Shown: positions 1-10,503 of the stretch, piece by piece
Layout of the letters: every line of letters starts with the position of its first letter
Numbering within the stretch: position 1 is the stretch's first letter
NCBI GenBank assembly: GCA_020744225.1
Contig: JAGMWG010000016.1
Span: 1,116,001 to 1,180,000, forward strand
DNA length: 64,000 nt
Reading direction: 5' to 3'
Source of the DNA: Paraphoma chrysanthemicola
Taxonomy: Eukaryota > Ascomycota > Dothideomycetes > Pleosporales > Phaeosphaeriaceae
Notes under the pieces: generated by a model
What the model was told of the DNA's origin: nothing
The model's database searches: none
Seen by the model: only the letters and a program-made list of their open reading frames with translations
Translations under genes and position numbers: made by a program

Positions 1-1308
1 TCTGCGTTGGACACGGAACACGAGCATTTCACGCATCCGAACCAATGGTCTTAATGCCCAAGCGCCGCTTCTACCATGTTGTCTGAGCGTGCAGCGGTGC
101 GTCGAAGCCAGTCAGCTTCTGTGTCAACATTTCTTTCTGGAGCGGTGCTTCCGCACCACGTTCGCATTGATGTCCCGCGTCAAGATATCTACATCCAATG
201 AATGAGACCCTCCTCTTGGGACTGCTAGGCACATCTGCAGGCAAGACGTTCCAAGCATGCTTCGAGAAGATGGGTGAGACTTCACGGTTAATATATGTGC
301 AGCGCGGCTTGCTGATCCTGGACAGGATCAGCCTACCATCTAACTGCACTCCACGCTCGGGCAGCCTCAACCGGTCGGCGAGTTCCTGGATCTTGTCTAA
401 ACCAACGACGTTTGACAAGCATGCGCTTCATCCTTCATGAATAAAGCTCCGCTGGCCACAGCTCCTAGTGTGACCAAATTACGCGTTGGTTTCGGTGCTG
501 ATGCCCCGCTAGTGGCGGATGCGGGCAGGCGGCGAAGGTTTTCTACGCGACATTGAACCCCGCTTCAGTGGTCGGCATCACTATCTTGACTTATTGCCGC
601 TCAAAGCTTTGTTGGGACCACAACGCGTAAAAGTAACTCTGCTCGTACTTGTGCCGCGGAATCAACGGAAAACATCCAAGAAGAAGTACACCTCATCCTT
701 ATGCAGATCTAGTGAATTACGCCCAGCAAGACTCAGGTCAGCCAAACCAATTCCCATCAATCCGAATCAGTGGTCCAAGCCGACAAGAACATCTAAACCC
801 AACATAAGTTGATTATTCGTATCCTGGCGTTCGGTTCTGTACGCCCCATGCTTACCCATCGCTTGCACACGAGGAAGTGCTCCACATTGCGTTCCAAGCT
901 ACAAGCTTGGGTTGCATCATGGTGTTCGGCAGGGTTGATACGACCTCGGGAAGGATAAAGCGAGCCTCAAAAGATGCCAACACGGCAAGCAGGGCGTTCG
1001 TTCGCGCTCATTTGACTCGATTGAGGATCTTCGGTGGGTTGATGATCCGGTAATTGGAGGATTCAGCACCAATTTAGCCGGTGCCAAGCAATGCACGGCA
1101 GATGCGCCCAGACGCTTAACTAATATAAGGGATTGATTCGGTATTGCGGTCAACGACTCCGCCTTAGCCTATCCAGACATCGGAGCGTCTGGGGTAAAGA
1201 GCCGGGGTAGCGGGTCGTTCACACTGAACTGTCGAGGTATAAGGTCAGGATTGACCTGCGACGATTTGCAACCGTTACGGCAGACAGAGCCTCACCAGCA
1301 ACGCCATC
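1..1308. other. Left-edge region, no complete gene
   Basis: No complete gene is visible here. The part next to position 1309 must contain the promoter of the sugar transporter. One minus-strand frame near 71-430 looks coding and is listed separately. The other open frames are short and have no protein-like composition. Confidence 0.5.
71..430 (-). pseudogene. Coding-like fragment without a start codon
   Basis: A minus-strand frame of about 115 codons ends in a stop near position 71. Its third codon positions are often G or C and the translation looks like an ordinary globular protein (for example LDKIQELADRL and VSPIFSKHAWNV). No ATG lies between the upstream in-frame stop and the conserved-looking part, and I find no convincing intron acceptor in front of it. 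It could be the last exon of a gene whose 5' part is lost, or a decayed copy. I do not recognise the family. Confidence 0.28.
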
Positions 1309-3144
1309 ATGGGTATCTTCAAACCGAACACCGGACATGGGTCCGACCCCATCGTCACCCGCATGATCGAGCAGGACAAAGTACCGTGGTACAAGAAGCC
1401 AAATCTTCGAGTGATGTACTTTTACCTCTTCGTCTGCTGCATGGGTGTCGAGATTACTTCTGGATTTGATTCTCAGCTTATCAACACCCTGCAATTCTCT
1501 GGACCCTTCAATAAGTGTAAGTGCTGGCGGCCGGTACCAGTCCACAACCCGCTAATGCGGTATAGACTTCGGCAATGGCTACAAGAACCCAAAAACCGGA
1601 AAGCCAGACATCGAGGCTGGAATTCTCGGCTTCATCTCTTCCTGCTACCAGCTCGGCTCGATTCTCGCTGTACCGATCGCGCCATGGTTTAACCAGAAGT
1701 ACGGAAGACGCTGGTCGATCATGACTGGGTCCTTGATCATGGTTGTAGGCGCGCTTCTTCAGGGTTTCGCTCAGCACAGTGAGTCAAACGGTTGGACAGC
1801 ATAATCAGCATGGCTAATCCATTACACAGTCGGCATGTACATCATCGCCCGTATGCTTCTTGGTGTTGGTATCCTTTTTGCCATTGTCGCCGGATCTTCC
1901 CTGATCGGTGAACTGGGCTATCCAAAGGAACGTCCATTCTTGACTTCCTTGTTCAACGCCTCGTACTTTATCGGCGCCATTATCGCCGCCGCCATTGCGA
2001 CCCGGACAACCAATATCATAGGTGACTGGAGTTGGCGCGTGCCATCTCTGCTACAGATTTGCCCGTCGCTTCTGCAGATCGTCTTTGTCTTGTAAGTATT
2101 ACATACTGCTAGCATTGACTTCGCTAACGAGAGAAGCTTCCTGCCCGAAAGCCCGCGTTGGCTTGTGAGCAAGGATCGTGATGACGAAGCCTTCGCCATC
2201 TTGACCAAGTACCATGCCGAAGGAGACGCAAATTCTATCCTGGTCCAAGCCGAAATGGCACAAATTCGATCAACGATCAAGATCGAGATGGAGAACTCCA
2301 AGCAATCCTGGATGGACATGGTTCGCACTCCTGGAATGCGACGCCGTGTTCTCATCGTCGTTTTCCTTGGTCTCTTCACCCAGATGAGCGGCAACACTCT
2401 CCTCTCCTACTATCAGAATCTCCTCTTTGAGCTCATGGGATACACCTCAAGCTACGCCAAAACCAGAATCAACATTGCGAATCAATGTTGGGGTCTCATC
2501 AACGGTGTCACTATTGCGCTCGTAGTTACCCGTTTCCGCCGACGATGGATGTTTATGCTTTCCGCGGGTTCCATGACCCTGGTGTTCATGGCCATGACTA
2601 TTTGCTTCCAGCGCCTCCGAGTGGCAGATGACAACGACACCAAGAACCCATCTGCGCAGATTGCTGCGTTGTTCTTCTACTTCGCTTACTCGCCCTGCTA
2701 CAACATTGGAAACAACTCCCTCACTTACACATACTTGGTCGAGCTATTCCCATATGCACAACGCACCATGGGTATCGGTATTCAGCAATTCTTCGGAAAG
2801 TGTGCTGGGTTCTTCAGCGTCAACGTCAACCCCCTTGCACTGCGGGCTATCGACTGGAAGTACCTGGCTATCTACTGCGGCTGGATCACTTTCGAGTTCT
2901 TGTTCATCTACTTCATGTATCCTGAGACGTACAACCGCACTCTTGAGGAGCTGACCTTCTGTAAGTGTTTCGCCTTATTCTCTCACGGAGCAGCGCTAAC
3001 ATCGCAACAGTGTTCGAGGACAAGGCTCTTGCCGATGAGGCAGTCCGTGCGGTCGAGAAGCAGGTCAACGTCAATCACGAACACGGAGAGATGGAGGGTG
3101 TTGGAGAAAAGATCGAGACCAGGACCGTTGAGCGCAACGTTTGA
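1309..3144 (+). CDS. MFS sugar transporter (lactose permease/hexose transporter type)
   Basis: Predicted plasma-membrane sugar:proton symporter of the major facilitator superfamily. Five exons are joined over introns at 1517-1565, 1779-1829, 2092-2133 (or 2136), 2961-3010, giving about 546 residues, normal for the family. Family marks are the DSQLINTLQF segment near TM1, the YGRRWSI loop after TM2, FLPESPRWLVSKDRDDEA after TM6, and YLVELFPYAQRTMGIG in the second half. The C-terminal tail is acidic and cytosolic. The N-terminal leader resembles fungal LacP-like permeases; the transported sugar cannot be told from sequence. Intron 3 has two acceptors 3 nt apart. The ATG at 1309 opens the conserved N-terminus. 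Confidence 0.9.
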
Positions 3145-3581
3145 GCAAGGACAACGTTCGCGATGCACACTTGCGACTTACGCGCCAAGTATCCGTCATG
3201 GTAGACGATATCAGTACCAGTCAAGTCAGAATGACAAATTGAAAGACGTCCTACATCTTGGACCTAAACACATCACTTGCCACATATGCACTCTCAACAA
3301 TCGTGATGTGATGTCTTTTGCGCACGTCATGTGCGCATGCACCATTCGTTGATCTTGTCCTATCATGTCAGAATAAGCTTACATCCTCCCAACGACTGGC
3401 GGACCGCCATCCCGCTCCAAGCTTTCCGCCACGCCCGCCACAAAGTTCCGCCCAGCGCCAATGTCGACACTACTCAACCACGCTAACAACTTCTCGCGCC
3501 CTTCCGCATTGGCACATCAATTTGTTGGCACACGCTCAGTCCTGAGGCTCATACGTAGGCAAGCTCAACAACGTTTTCCTG
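3145..3581. other. Intergenic, convergent 3' ends
   Basis: This stretch separates the stop of the sugar transporter from the stop of the minus-strand gene that follows. It should hold both 3' UTRs. I see no gene, repeat or RNA structure in it. Confidence 0.5.
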
Positions 3582-5076
3582 CTAACCTAGACCGTGCGAT
3601 TGTAGGTCACTCGCGGCGCTGCCGTTGTCTGTCGGGCGTGGCACTTGGGCTTCGACATGGGCCCAGTAGGCGTTGACTAAGTCGCGCAATTCGGGAGAGG
3701 CGGTGCTGTTGAGGAGCTCTTCGAGTGTGTGCTCGACAGTACGGCGGTAGAAGCGTCGCATTATGAGCGGTGTGGCTCGCATAGGGTTGCCAGCATGTTG
3801 GATTGGGAGGAACGTGTAGGATCGCAATTGCGCGCGAGAATGTGGCCGGGATTTGCGATGGTGTGACTGAAGGACTTAGATTCGTGGTTGAGGTTTGCGG
3901 GGAGCCGGAGTTTCGTCGAGGAGTGAGTCCTGAATCGTGCCAATTTCCTAATGCGGTCGCGATGTCTGCGGTTTGAGGTGATGTTGGTATCGTGGTCTTC
4001 ACAGTTGGAGCACGCTCCTGCCGTGGCCTTGATGGTGTGGCTTTCGTTTGACTGCCCATCAGCTTCAGTTCCTCCTCCATCTCGTCGTCCTTTTCCTCTT
4101 GGTTATCAGAGACTGCTCTCCGCCTCTTCACGACGAGCGGCGAGTGCCAATCCCTCGCCACATGGCCCGGTATCTTCGTCCTCGAACTATCAGCCGTAGT
4201 ATCCGAGTCTTCATCTTCCCAGTCCTCATCTACATCCTCGACATCAGTGAGTTCATCGAGAACTTCCTCTTGCTGATCTCCATTGTCAAGCCTCCCCTCC
4301 TCGTATTGACTCGCCTCCAAAAACTCCCGTCTCCTCTCCTCAACCTTTTTAAATGATTCCAGATCCATCTTCACCCTCTCTAAGAATCTAATCCGTCTCA
4401 AATCTCCCGGCCGAGAATCCGCCGACTCAATCGCATCTTCAAGACACACAACTATCTCGTGGTAATCCAAACCCCGCTGTCGGTTTGCATGTGCAGTAAT
4501 GTGCTCTTCAAGCATATTTCGGAGCCGGGTATGTATGTGCATCCACTGAACCGAGCGCGTAAGGGGTGGTTCAGCACGCATTTGTGCTCGCATACTTGCA
4601 ATTCGATCCCGGCCATATGATGGAGACTCGAGATCTTCGAGTATAGTTACGGGGGAGCCAAATGCTGAATCGATTGCGAGCAACGGAAGTCTAGGTGGTG
4701 TGGCTTGCAATGCGGCTTGTTGCGCTGCTTCGTTTACGCGTCGGGCGTTATGTATGACCGCTACGACTCCCGAGAAGAAGTATGGCGGTAGTCGTGGCTG
4801 TTCATCTTGTTGTGCTGGCGGGTCTACGTCGAAAGGATCTGGAACAAAAGGACGCATTTCTTCTTGGATTTCTTCGATGCGTTGTTCGACTATATCTTCG
4901 ATTTGGTCTGGCGTGCCGATCCAAGCGTCGATGAGGCGAACTGCCATGAGGAGGACCTCCCTGACTCGGTCGGCTTGAGCAACGTCGTGGTGATCTGTCT
5001 CGGGAGAAACTTCGGAGGTGATGATGCGAGCTTGTCGGAGGAATTGGGCGCGGAGGGAAGAGTGCGTGTGAGGCAT
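3582..5076 (-). CDS. Hypothetical protein, mostly helical with acidic middle
   Basis: I do not recognise this family. The main frame starts at the ATG at 5076 (MPHTHSSLRAQF); the longer open frame above it has no ATG. The first 250 or so residues are helix-rich (VREVLLMAVRLIDAWIG, DQIEDIVEQRIEEIQEEM). A strongly acidic stretch and a basic KRRR patch follow. Near 3830-3870 the protein-like reading moves to another frame (RAQLRSYTFLPIQHAGN, then TVEHTLEELL) and ends at 3582. The acceptor TTCAG just before that frame suggests an intron, although the donor is unclear. A frameshift is the alternative. Composition suggests a nuclear or regulatory role, but this is a guess. Confidence 0.6.
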
Positions 5077-5683
5077 CTTGGCCAGTTGGATGTGTCTGGC
5101 CAAGAACGCTGTGGTTGAGTGATGCCGTTGATGGAAGTCCTTGCAGGAGTCGACTACAGAAGGTTGAATTGCCGATAGTTGGTACTTTTGAGGTGATTTT
5201 GTAAGTGTTACGGGAAAACATTATGATCAGCCACTGTGCATATAAGGGGAGAGATGAGTCTACAGTCTTGCCCATACCGCCAATGGCGGGATAACTGCCT
5301 TCTGAGCGTCACTGATGCTTGCACACAGATACATCCAGCGACTTCAGTGAAATCTAATCCCTGCTAACGTGTCGAACGACGTGAGAAATTATAGGCAAAG
5401 TCTCGAGTTTCACGCCAATGACGTCGGCAATATTCTTTCTAGCATGCATACTCCTGCTTGCAATCGATACGGCAGCTGAAAATCTGTGAGCAACAATAGA
5501 GCACCTAGGAGACTGCTGTAGGTCTAGCCGATTTGGACGTCTCGCAAACGCTGCGCTCGCATGGAAGCACGACGGACCCGCACGCATCGATGTATGCAAA
5601 AATGCGCCTCGTTCGAAGTCTTACTATTGTTATCATCTCACATCTCTAACACTCAGTAAACACACTCCTCAAGCATAATCTCC
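5077..5683. other. Intergenic
   Basis: Upstream region of the minus-strand gene that starts at 5076. No convincing ORF or repeat is visible. Confidence 0.45.
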
Positions 5684-6461
5684 TCACGTCTTTTCTTTTC
5701 CTTTCTTTCCATTTACCTCACCTGCTATATCTTCCTCATCATCTTCCTCGCGCCTATCCTTCCTTTCCCATCGATACTTGATCAAACCATGCCTCCCATC
5801 GTCCATCTCATCCTCCTTCTCGCTCTCCTCCTCCTCATTACTCCTATTGCTCCTTCTTTCAATCTGCACTCCCCTCATCCTAAATTCCATCATGTGTCCT
5901 CATTGGATTCGGCGGCCTTCCAACTAGCCTCCTTTCTCTCTCATGGAAGTGCATCGCCTCGTTTTCTCTTTCGCGCTCAATGTCGAACGTGTCATTGAGT
6001 TCGGGTGATGTAGGTGGGTGGACGGGCCGGGATCGGGTTTGTGTCAGGGAAGGGCGGGTCCGTGTGATTGTACTGGTTGTGCCACGATGGATATGAGCTG
6101 CTCAAGTCAGAACGGAGGACATGGAGATAGGTTGAGGGGCACGGACTGTGGGCGAGGACGATAGCGTGGCTGAGGAAAAGGTATGGGAAGATTCGCGCAG
6201 AGTACGAGATGAGTCCTCGTGCAATGTTTGAGACGAACTTGTGTGGTCATCTGATTCTCGCGCCAATAATGCATTAGGACGTGTATGCCTTCTGGTCGAT
6301 CTGGTTACATAATTAGCAATTTCCTGCAAGATAGGTGTTGGAATTTGTGGAGGTGGGCGTTGAGATAGCGAAGCTCTTCGGACAGACAAGGGTTCGAGGT
6401 AGTCCCCACTCGTGTCGTCGTCGTCGATTCTTGTTGGCACGATACGCCGCTTATGGCCCAT
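5684..6461 (-). CDS. Hypothetical protein, probable multi-exon gene
   Basis: The first exon starts at the ATG at 6461 (MGHKRRIVPTRIDDDD) and is Ser/Thr/Arg-rich. Read straight through, it stops at 6102. A second protein-like frame runs from about 6097 to 5880 (PELNDTFDIERERENEAMHF) after a good acceptor with a CTGAC branch site. A third, very Glu/Lys-rich frame ends at 5684 and can be joined in phase by an acceptor GTGCAG. The donors are not canonical, so the junctions are uncertain and the last exon may not belong. The family is unknown; the composition suggests a disordered, possibly nuclear protein. Confidence 0.4.
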
Positions 6462-6751
6462 ACTAAATGCGCGGTGCTAAGAATCATTGTCAGTTTATTA
6501 GAATGCTGCAGATAATAAGCTGCCTGGGGCGTGATTGTGGTATATGAATGACTTGTTCATCTGCTTGCGAATCATCTATTCATGTTTGGGGCCGAGGTAC
6601 GTGACTTGCTCAAGAAACACATTACACTTACGTGCATTGGCAATGATTGGACTTCTAAAATGCCCTGACCCCATCTCCCACGTCCAAACATTGCAAAGTC
6701 TAACATGTGGTTTCCGTCACGTCACTCGATCCTTCTTACAATCACAGGACA

Positions 6752-7303
6752 TTACACCAAGCTAGTTCCCCGCCAGCCTTTTCTATACTTCCTCCTATTC
6801 TTCTTCTCCAGCGCTTGCTTCCGCTCCAACTCCTCCTGGATCTCTTGCAAACTGGGACGCTCGACCTTCATTCTTGGCAACTTCGGCGGCTCTGAATCCG
6901 GATGGTCTTCCTTCCACGCCTGATATTCTGAATATGATCCGAGACCGGATGCCTTCCACGCCGCGTACTCTGCAAGAGTAATGCGTTTTAGTGCGGGCTT
7001 ATCCGCGCTGATGGAATTTGGAATGGGCGAGTACGACGATGCGACAACAGTCGAATTGGACCGAGTTGGACTTATATTCGGAGTGCGCCCTGAACGACTC
7101 ATCATCAGCATGGCGTTCACAGCATCTTGCTCGAGTGCCGTGAGATTTGGACGCCGGATAGCTGTCGGATCGTAATTGCTATTTGGCGTCGAAGGACCTG
7201 TAACTGAGAAGACTGGAGATGGTGATGAGCTCAGATCAGTTGCCAACAGATGATCCCCCTCCCTGCCCGGGCGAAGTGTTGAGGATTTAGATGGCCGAGA
7301 CAT
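6752..7303 (-). CDS. Hypothetical protein with repeated EYxAWK motif
   Basis: A 183-residue protein starting at the ATG at 7303 (MSRPSKSSTLRPG). The frame extends upstream but only with a GTG. The N-terminal half is Ser/Pro-rich and disordered with TP and SP sites. Residues near 115-145 hold two copies of the motif E-Y-x-A-W-K about ten residues apart (LAEYAAWKASG and YSEYQAWKEDHP). The C-terminus is a basic coiled segment (LERKQALEKKNRRKYRKG). The family is unknown to me. The Trp-containing motif pair could be a small protein-binding module. Confidence 0.65.
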   Translation of the reverse strand: MSRPSKSSTLRPGREGDHLLATDLSSSPSPVFSVTGPSTPNSNYDPTAIRRPNLTALEQDAVNAMLMMSRSGRTPNISPTRSNSTVVASSYSPIPNSISADKPALKRITLAEYAAWKASGLGSYSEYQAWKEDHPDSEPPKLPRMKVERPSLQEIQEELERKQALEKKNRRKYRKGWRGTSLV

Positions 7304-8113
7304 ATTTCTGGGAAGGTTGAGCACGGATGGAGGAGATGGGTATTGGTTGAGTCGCGGTATCGATGAGTTGGTTGAGTGGAATCGTTGTGTGGGGCTCGGC
7401 TTAATGAGAAGCCGCAGTGATGAAGCAACAGGATCGTTTGAGCTCAGTGATTCAGGTAATGGGTAACACCGCGCCTTCCAAGTAGCTCCTCGAGCTAGGT
7501 TGCGGCCTTATAGCAAGTGAAGCGAGATGCAACCATCACTTGAGCCTCAAATGTCGTCATCACAATGTCACATGAACTTGCGGATAGTCAGAGAGAACGA
7601 GAGAGATTTTCAGAAATGCAAAACCAGGATAATATCTTCATCGAAGCACATTTCTCAGATGGTAACAATATCATCTGACAGTTGACATGTCTCAATTGGT
7701 TTCAGAAATCTATTCTATGGCTCTATATCTCATGAATTACGCATTAACACGTTCCAAGAGTCGAAGAATTTCAATGTGACATGAATTTGCGTAGTAATTT
7801 CTAGTCTAGTAGCACCAGCAGGTTGGTTAGCGCGAATGTAGCAATGTCATAGCTGAAGAGACACAGTGTCCTCTCCCGCTGAGGTCGTTATGCTATAGAA
7901 GAGAAGCAGGTGGTACATTGTGTGACGATCGTAAGCACTGTCATCGATTCACGTGGAGCAAGACAATCAAGCCGAAGTTTATCTAACCAAACATACATGA
8001 ATTCTTTCATGTCATGTCTATCGTCTATATCGCTTAAAATTGTGACAGAGTATCAGAGAAAACGATGTTCCCTTTCGAAAGCCACCACCAACAAAAACAG
8101 CATAACGACCCAA
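7304..8113. other. Intergenic, about 0.8 kb
   Basis: Holds the upstream region of the minus-strand gene starting at 7303 and the 3' side of the gene ending at 8114. No coding-like frame, tandem repeat or RNA gene is visible. Confidence 0.5.
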
Positions 8114-9853
8114 TCAGTCCTCCCACTCCATAACATTCCCCTTCTCATTCTCCTCAAAAATGTTCTCCTTCTTCTCCCTCGCCTCAACAACCCACTCCGC
8201 CATCGGACACCATTCCGACATCAATTCACAAACCTCCTGGGAGCACCAATCATGCGTTAACTCCGCCGGATCATCCATACAACGTCCTTCTTTCGGACAC
8301 CACACCATGGACGACTTGCATGACCCCGTTGGACACTCTTGATGCAAGCTTGTTTCTTCATTGTCGTCGTCGGCCTGCCCCGCCGGTTTATAAGCATCAT
8401 TGTTCTCATTTGCTTTTCGCAAAAACGTGACGAATCGTTGCACTTCCGCGTTCTCTTCCTCTTGTGCTTTTTCCCTTTCTCGCACAAGACGCGTTGCGTG
8501 ACCTTTGCGCGGCATGTTTCCGAATGCTGCGTAGCTGAGATACGGGCCGCGGTAGGGCTCGGGTTTGGGATGCGCCGCAGGTTGAAATAAGGCGTCGAGT
8601 TCGGCGGCGGTGCGACCGGATGTGCTGTCGGTAGTGAACCTAAAATCTTTATCTGCGGAGGGCATAGAGATGGTTACAGCTTCCAAGTTCCGGAGCAAGC
8701 CCCTAGTCCGATGGAGGTTCATGGCCAGAGGCTGGGGAGCGGCATGCTGCGCGGTAGATATGCGCGAGGAGTGTAGAATCGCTTTCTTATTGTTGCGAAG
8801 AGGTTGATTTGGGACTTGAGAGGCGGAACTAGCTCCTTTGTCAAAGATCGTCTTGCCAATGATGGAAGTACGTGAGGAACTCTCGGGGAATATACGGCCC
8901 ATAAAATCGGGTTGTGATACGATGGCTCTAGCCAGGTCGTCCGCTTGCTCTCGTTCAGTAGCAGGGCGAGGTGGAGACTTATTGAGAGGAGGCAGTATGG
9001 ATCTGAAGACTGGAACTACTCGATCAGGAGGCCGATCAGGAAGTGATGATACATCGGTAGCGTCGTCGATGTCGAGATCCATTGCTGAATCGAGGTCAGC
9101 GCTGGAAGTCGACGGAGTGTCAAGACCTAGGAGATACTCGGCTGAGGCGTGCCTCTTGAGCTTCGATCTCGCATTCCAAGAGGAACTGTTGCCAAGCCTA
9201 GCAGTACGCTCTCTTGATGCATTCTCTTCGAGACTGAGTCTCGAAGTCGCAAGAGTTGAAGCTTCATCTCTACCTGGATGAACCCGTGCTAATTTGGACA
9301 AACAGATGAGTGCTTTCGCCGCCTCCATCTCGGAATCGATACCAGTAGTGTCATCATAATCGCTCTCAAGAGGTGATGGGCTCCCGCTTCTGACATATCC
9401 CGGGCTGTCTAAAGTCGGTAGAAAATACTTCAGGACGTTTCCCGAGATCTTCAGCACCACGAGCTTCTTCGGTTTTATCTGTAGAACAACCATATTACTT
9501 TGCGTCGAGACATTCGATACTGCTAGCGACGGTGGTGCGGTTCGCGATCTGCGCTCTTCGAATTCTTCTTCGTCTTCTGACTCCGAACATTCAACCTCGT
9601 TGTGAATCACGAAGTCGCCGCGTCGAACATTAGCCCCACGGGTCCTCTTTGGCCGGCTAGCCTTGTTGGTATCCTTTCTCGGTCGCTTTCCATTGCGATT
9701 GCTTGGGTCATCTAGCTGACCAAGCCAGCGGCCTACATTGGCAGCATTAACTCCAGCCAGCTCGGCGCGCTCTGAAGCATTCCTCTGAATGTATGTGTTG
9801 AGCCCGTCGATCGCGAACGATCCGTGAGTAGATGTGGAGGAGACATTGCCCAT
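8114..9853 (-). CDS. Hypothetical protein with duplicated Cys motif, possible N-myristoylation
   Basis: A 579-residue protein if it begins at the ATG at 9853. That start gives MGNVSSTSTH, which fits the N-myristoylation pattern (Gly2, Ser6). An in-frame ATG at 9988 would add 45 residues that look like untranslated leader. The middle is disordered, with basic nuclear-signal-like stretches (KRPRKDTNKASRPKRTRG) and acidic patches. The last 80 residues carry a Cys array containing C-x4-C-x6-C-P twice (CPTGSCKSSMVWCP and CSQEVCELMSEWCP) with an extra C-x5-C after the first copy. I do not recognise the family. The array could bind zinc or form disulfides; without a signal peptide zinc is likelier. 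Confidence 0.75.
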   Translation of the reverse strand: MGNVSSTSTHGSFAIDGLNTYIQRNASERAELAGVNAANVGRWLGQLDDPSNRNGKRPRKDTNKASRPKRTRGANVRRGDFVIHNEVECSESEDEEEFEERRSRTAPPSLAVSNVSTQSNMVVLQIKPKKLVVLKISGNVLKYFLPTLDSPGYVRSGSPSPLESDYDDTTGIDSEMEAAKALICLSKLARVHPGRDEASTLATSRLSLEENASRERTARLGNSSSWNARSKLKRHASAEYLLGLDTPSTSSADLDSAMDLDIDDATDVSSLPDRPPDRVVPVFRSILPPLNKSPPRPATEREQADDLARAIVSQPDFMGRIFPESSSRTSIIGKTIFDKGASSASQVPNQPLRNNKKAILHSSRISTAQHAAPQPLAMNLHRTRGLLRNLEAVTISMPSADKDFRFTTDSTSGRTAAELDALFQPAAHPKPEPYRGPYLSYAAFGNMPRKGHATRLVREREKAQEEENAEVQRFVTFLRKANENNDAYKPAGQADDDNEETSLHQECPTGSCKSSMVWCPKEGRCMDDPAELTHDWCSQEVCELMSEWCPMAEWVVEAREKKENIFEENEKGNVMEWED

Positions 9854-10503
9854 TTGATCTGCTGTTGTCGGGTTTAGTATTTGAACGAATAGATGAGGGG
9901 CCTGGAAATACGTTGTGGAAGTGTGGTAGAGATTGGTCGATATCCAAGTCTCAGCAAATCTGTAGAAACACAAAGTTTGACTGTCCATCCAAGGAGTGAT
10001 GGGCGTACACAGTGATAGGAATTCCGACGGTTTGTTCTTTAGGCTCCTTTACAATGAAATCAGTGAGTACACGACCGGACTCATGTGCCAGTAACGATTG
10101 CGCCAGGCTTTTCGTTTGAGGTCATGATAGTCTGTCTGCCTAGAGAGTGAGGCGATTTATTCACCCGGGCACAGTCCAGCTGCCGGAAATGTTTCATTCC
10201 TCTTACAATGACAGATGATTGCAAAGTCTTTGGGTGTGGCCATGCTCGCAGTCATACATTGACAATGGGTGCTCAGATCAAAACCACATACAGGACTCCA
10301 GACATATAGCCACGCCTTAATCTTAGAAACTAGATCAAGTACCTGCCTCTTCAAAGAGGATGACGTACGTCTGTGAACAGTGGTAAATGCAAATGACTTC
10401 AATGCTACGAGGGCACTTCATGCTGGGAGAACATTATCAACACCTTAGAGCTACACGCAGAATGCAAACATGACCCCCAAGCCTCGAACAATCAGGCACA
10501 TCA
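9854..10503. other. Intergenic
   Basis: Upstream region of the gene starting at 9853 and 3' side of the gene ending at 10504. A minus-strand frame at 10157-10402 has several Cys but no ATG, and I do not count it as a gene. Confidence 0.45.

Noticed and set aside
3761..3943. Possible frameshift in the gene at 3582-5076
   Set aside because: A protein-like frame begins right after a TTCAG acceptor, so an intron explains the frame change better than a mutation, although the donor is not certain.
5789..5998. 69-residue plus-strand frame that looks like a signal peptide followed by a short secreted protein
   Set aside because: The Leu run is simply the antisense of a Glu-rich minus-strand frame. 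The rest has no features.
10157..10402. Cys-containing 81-codon minus-strand frame that might be a small secreted Cys-rich protein
   Set aside because: It starts only with TTG, has no signal peptide and no ATG.
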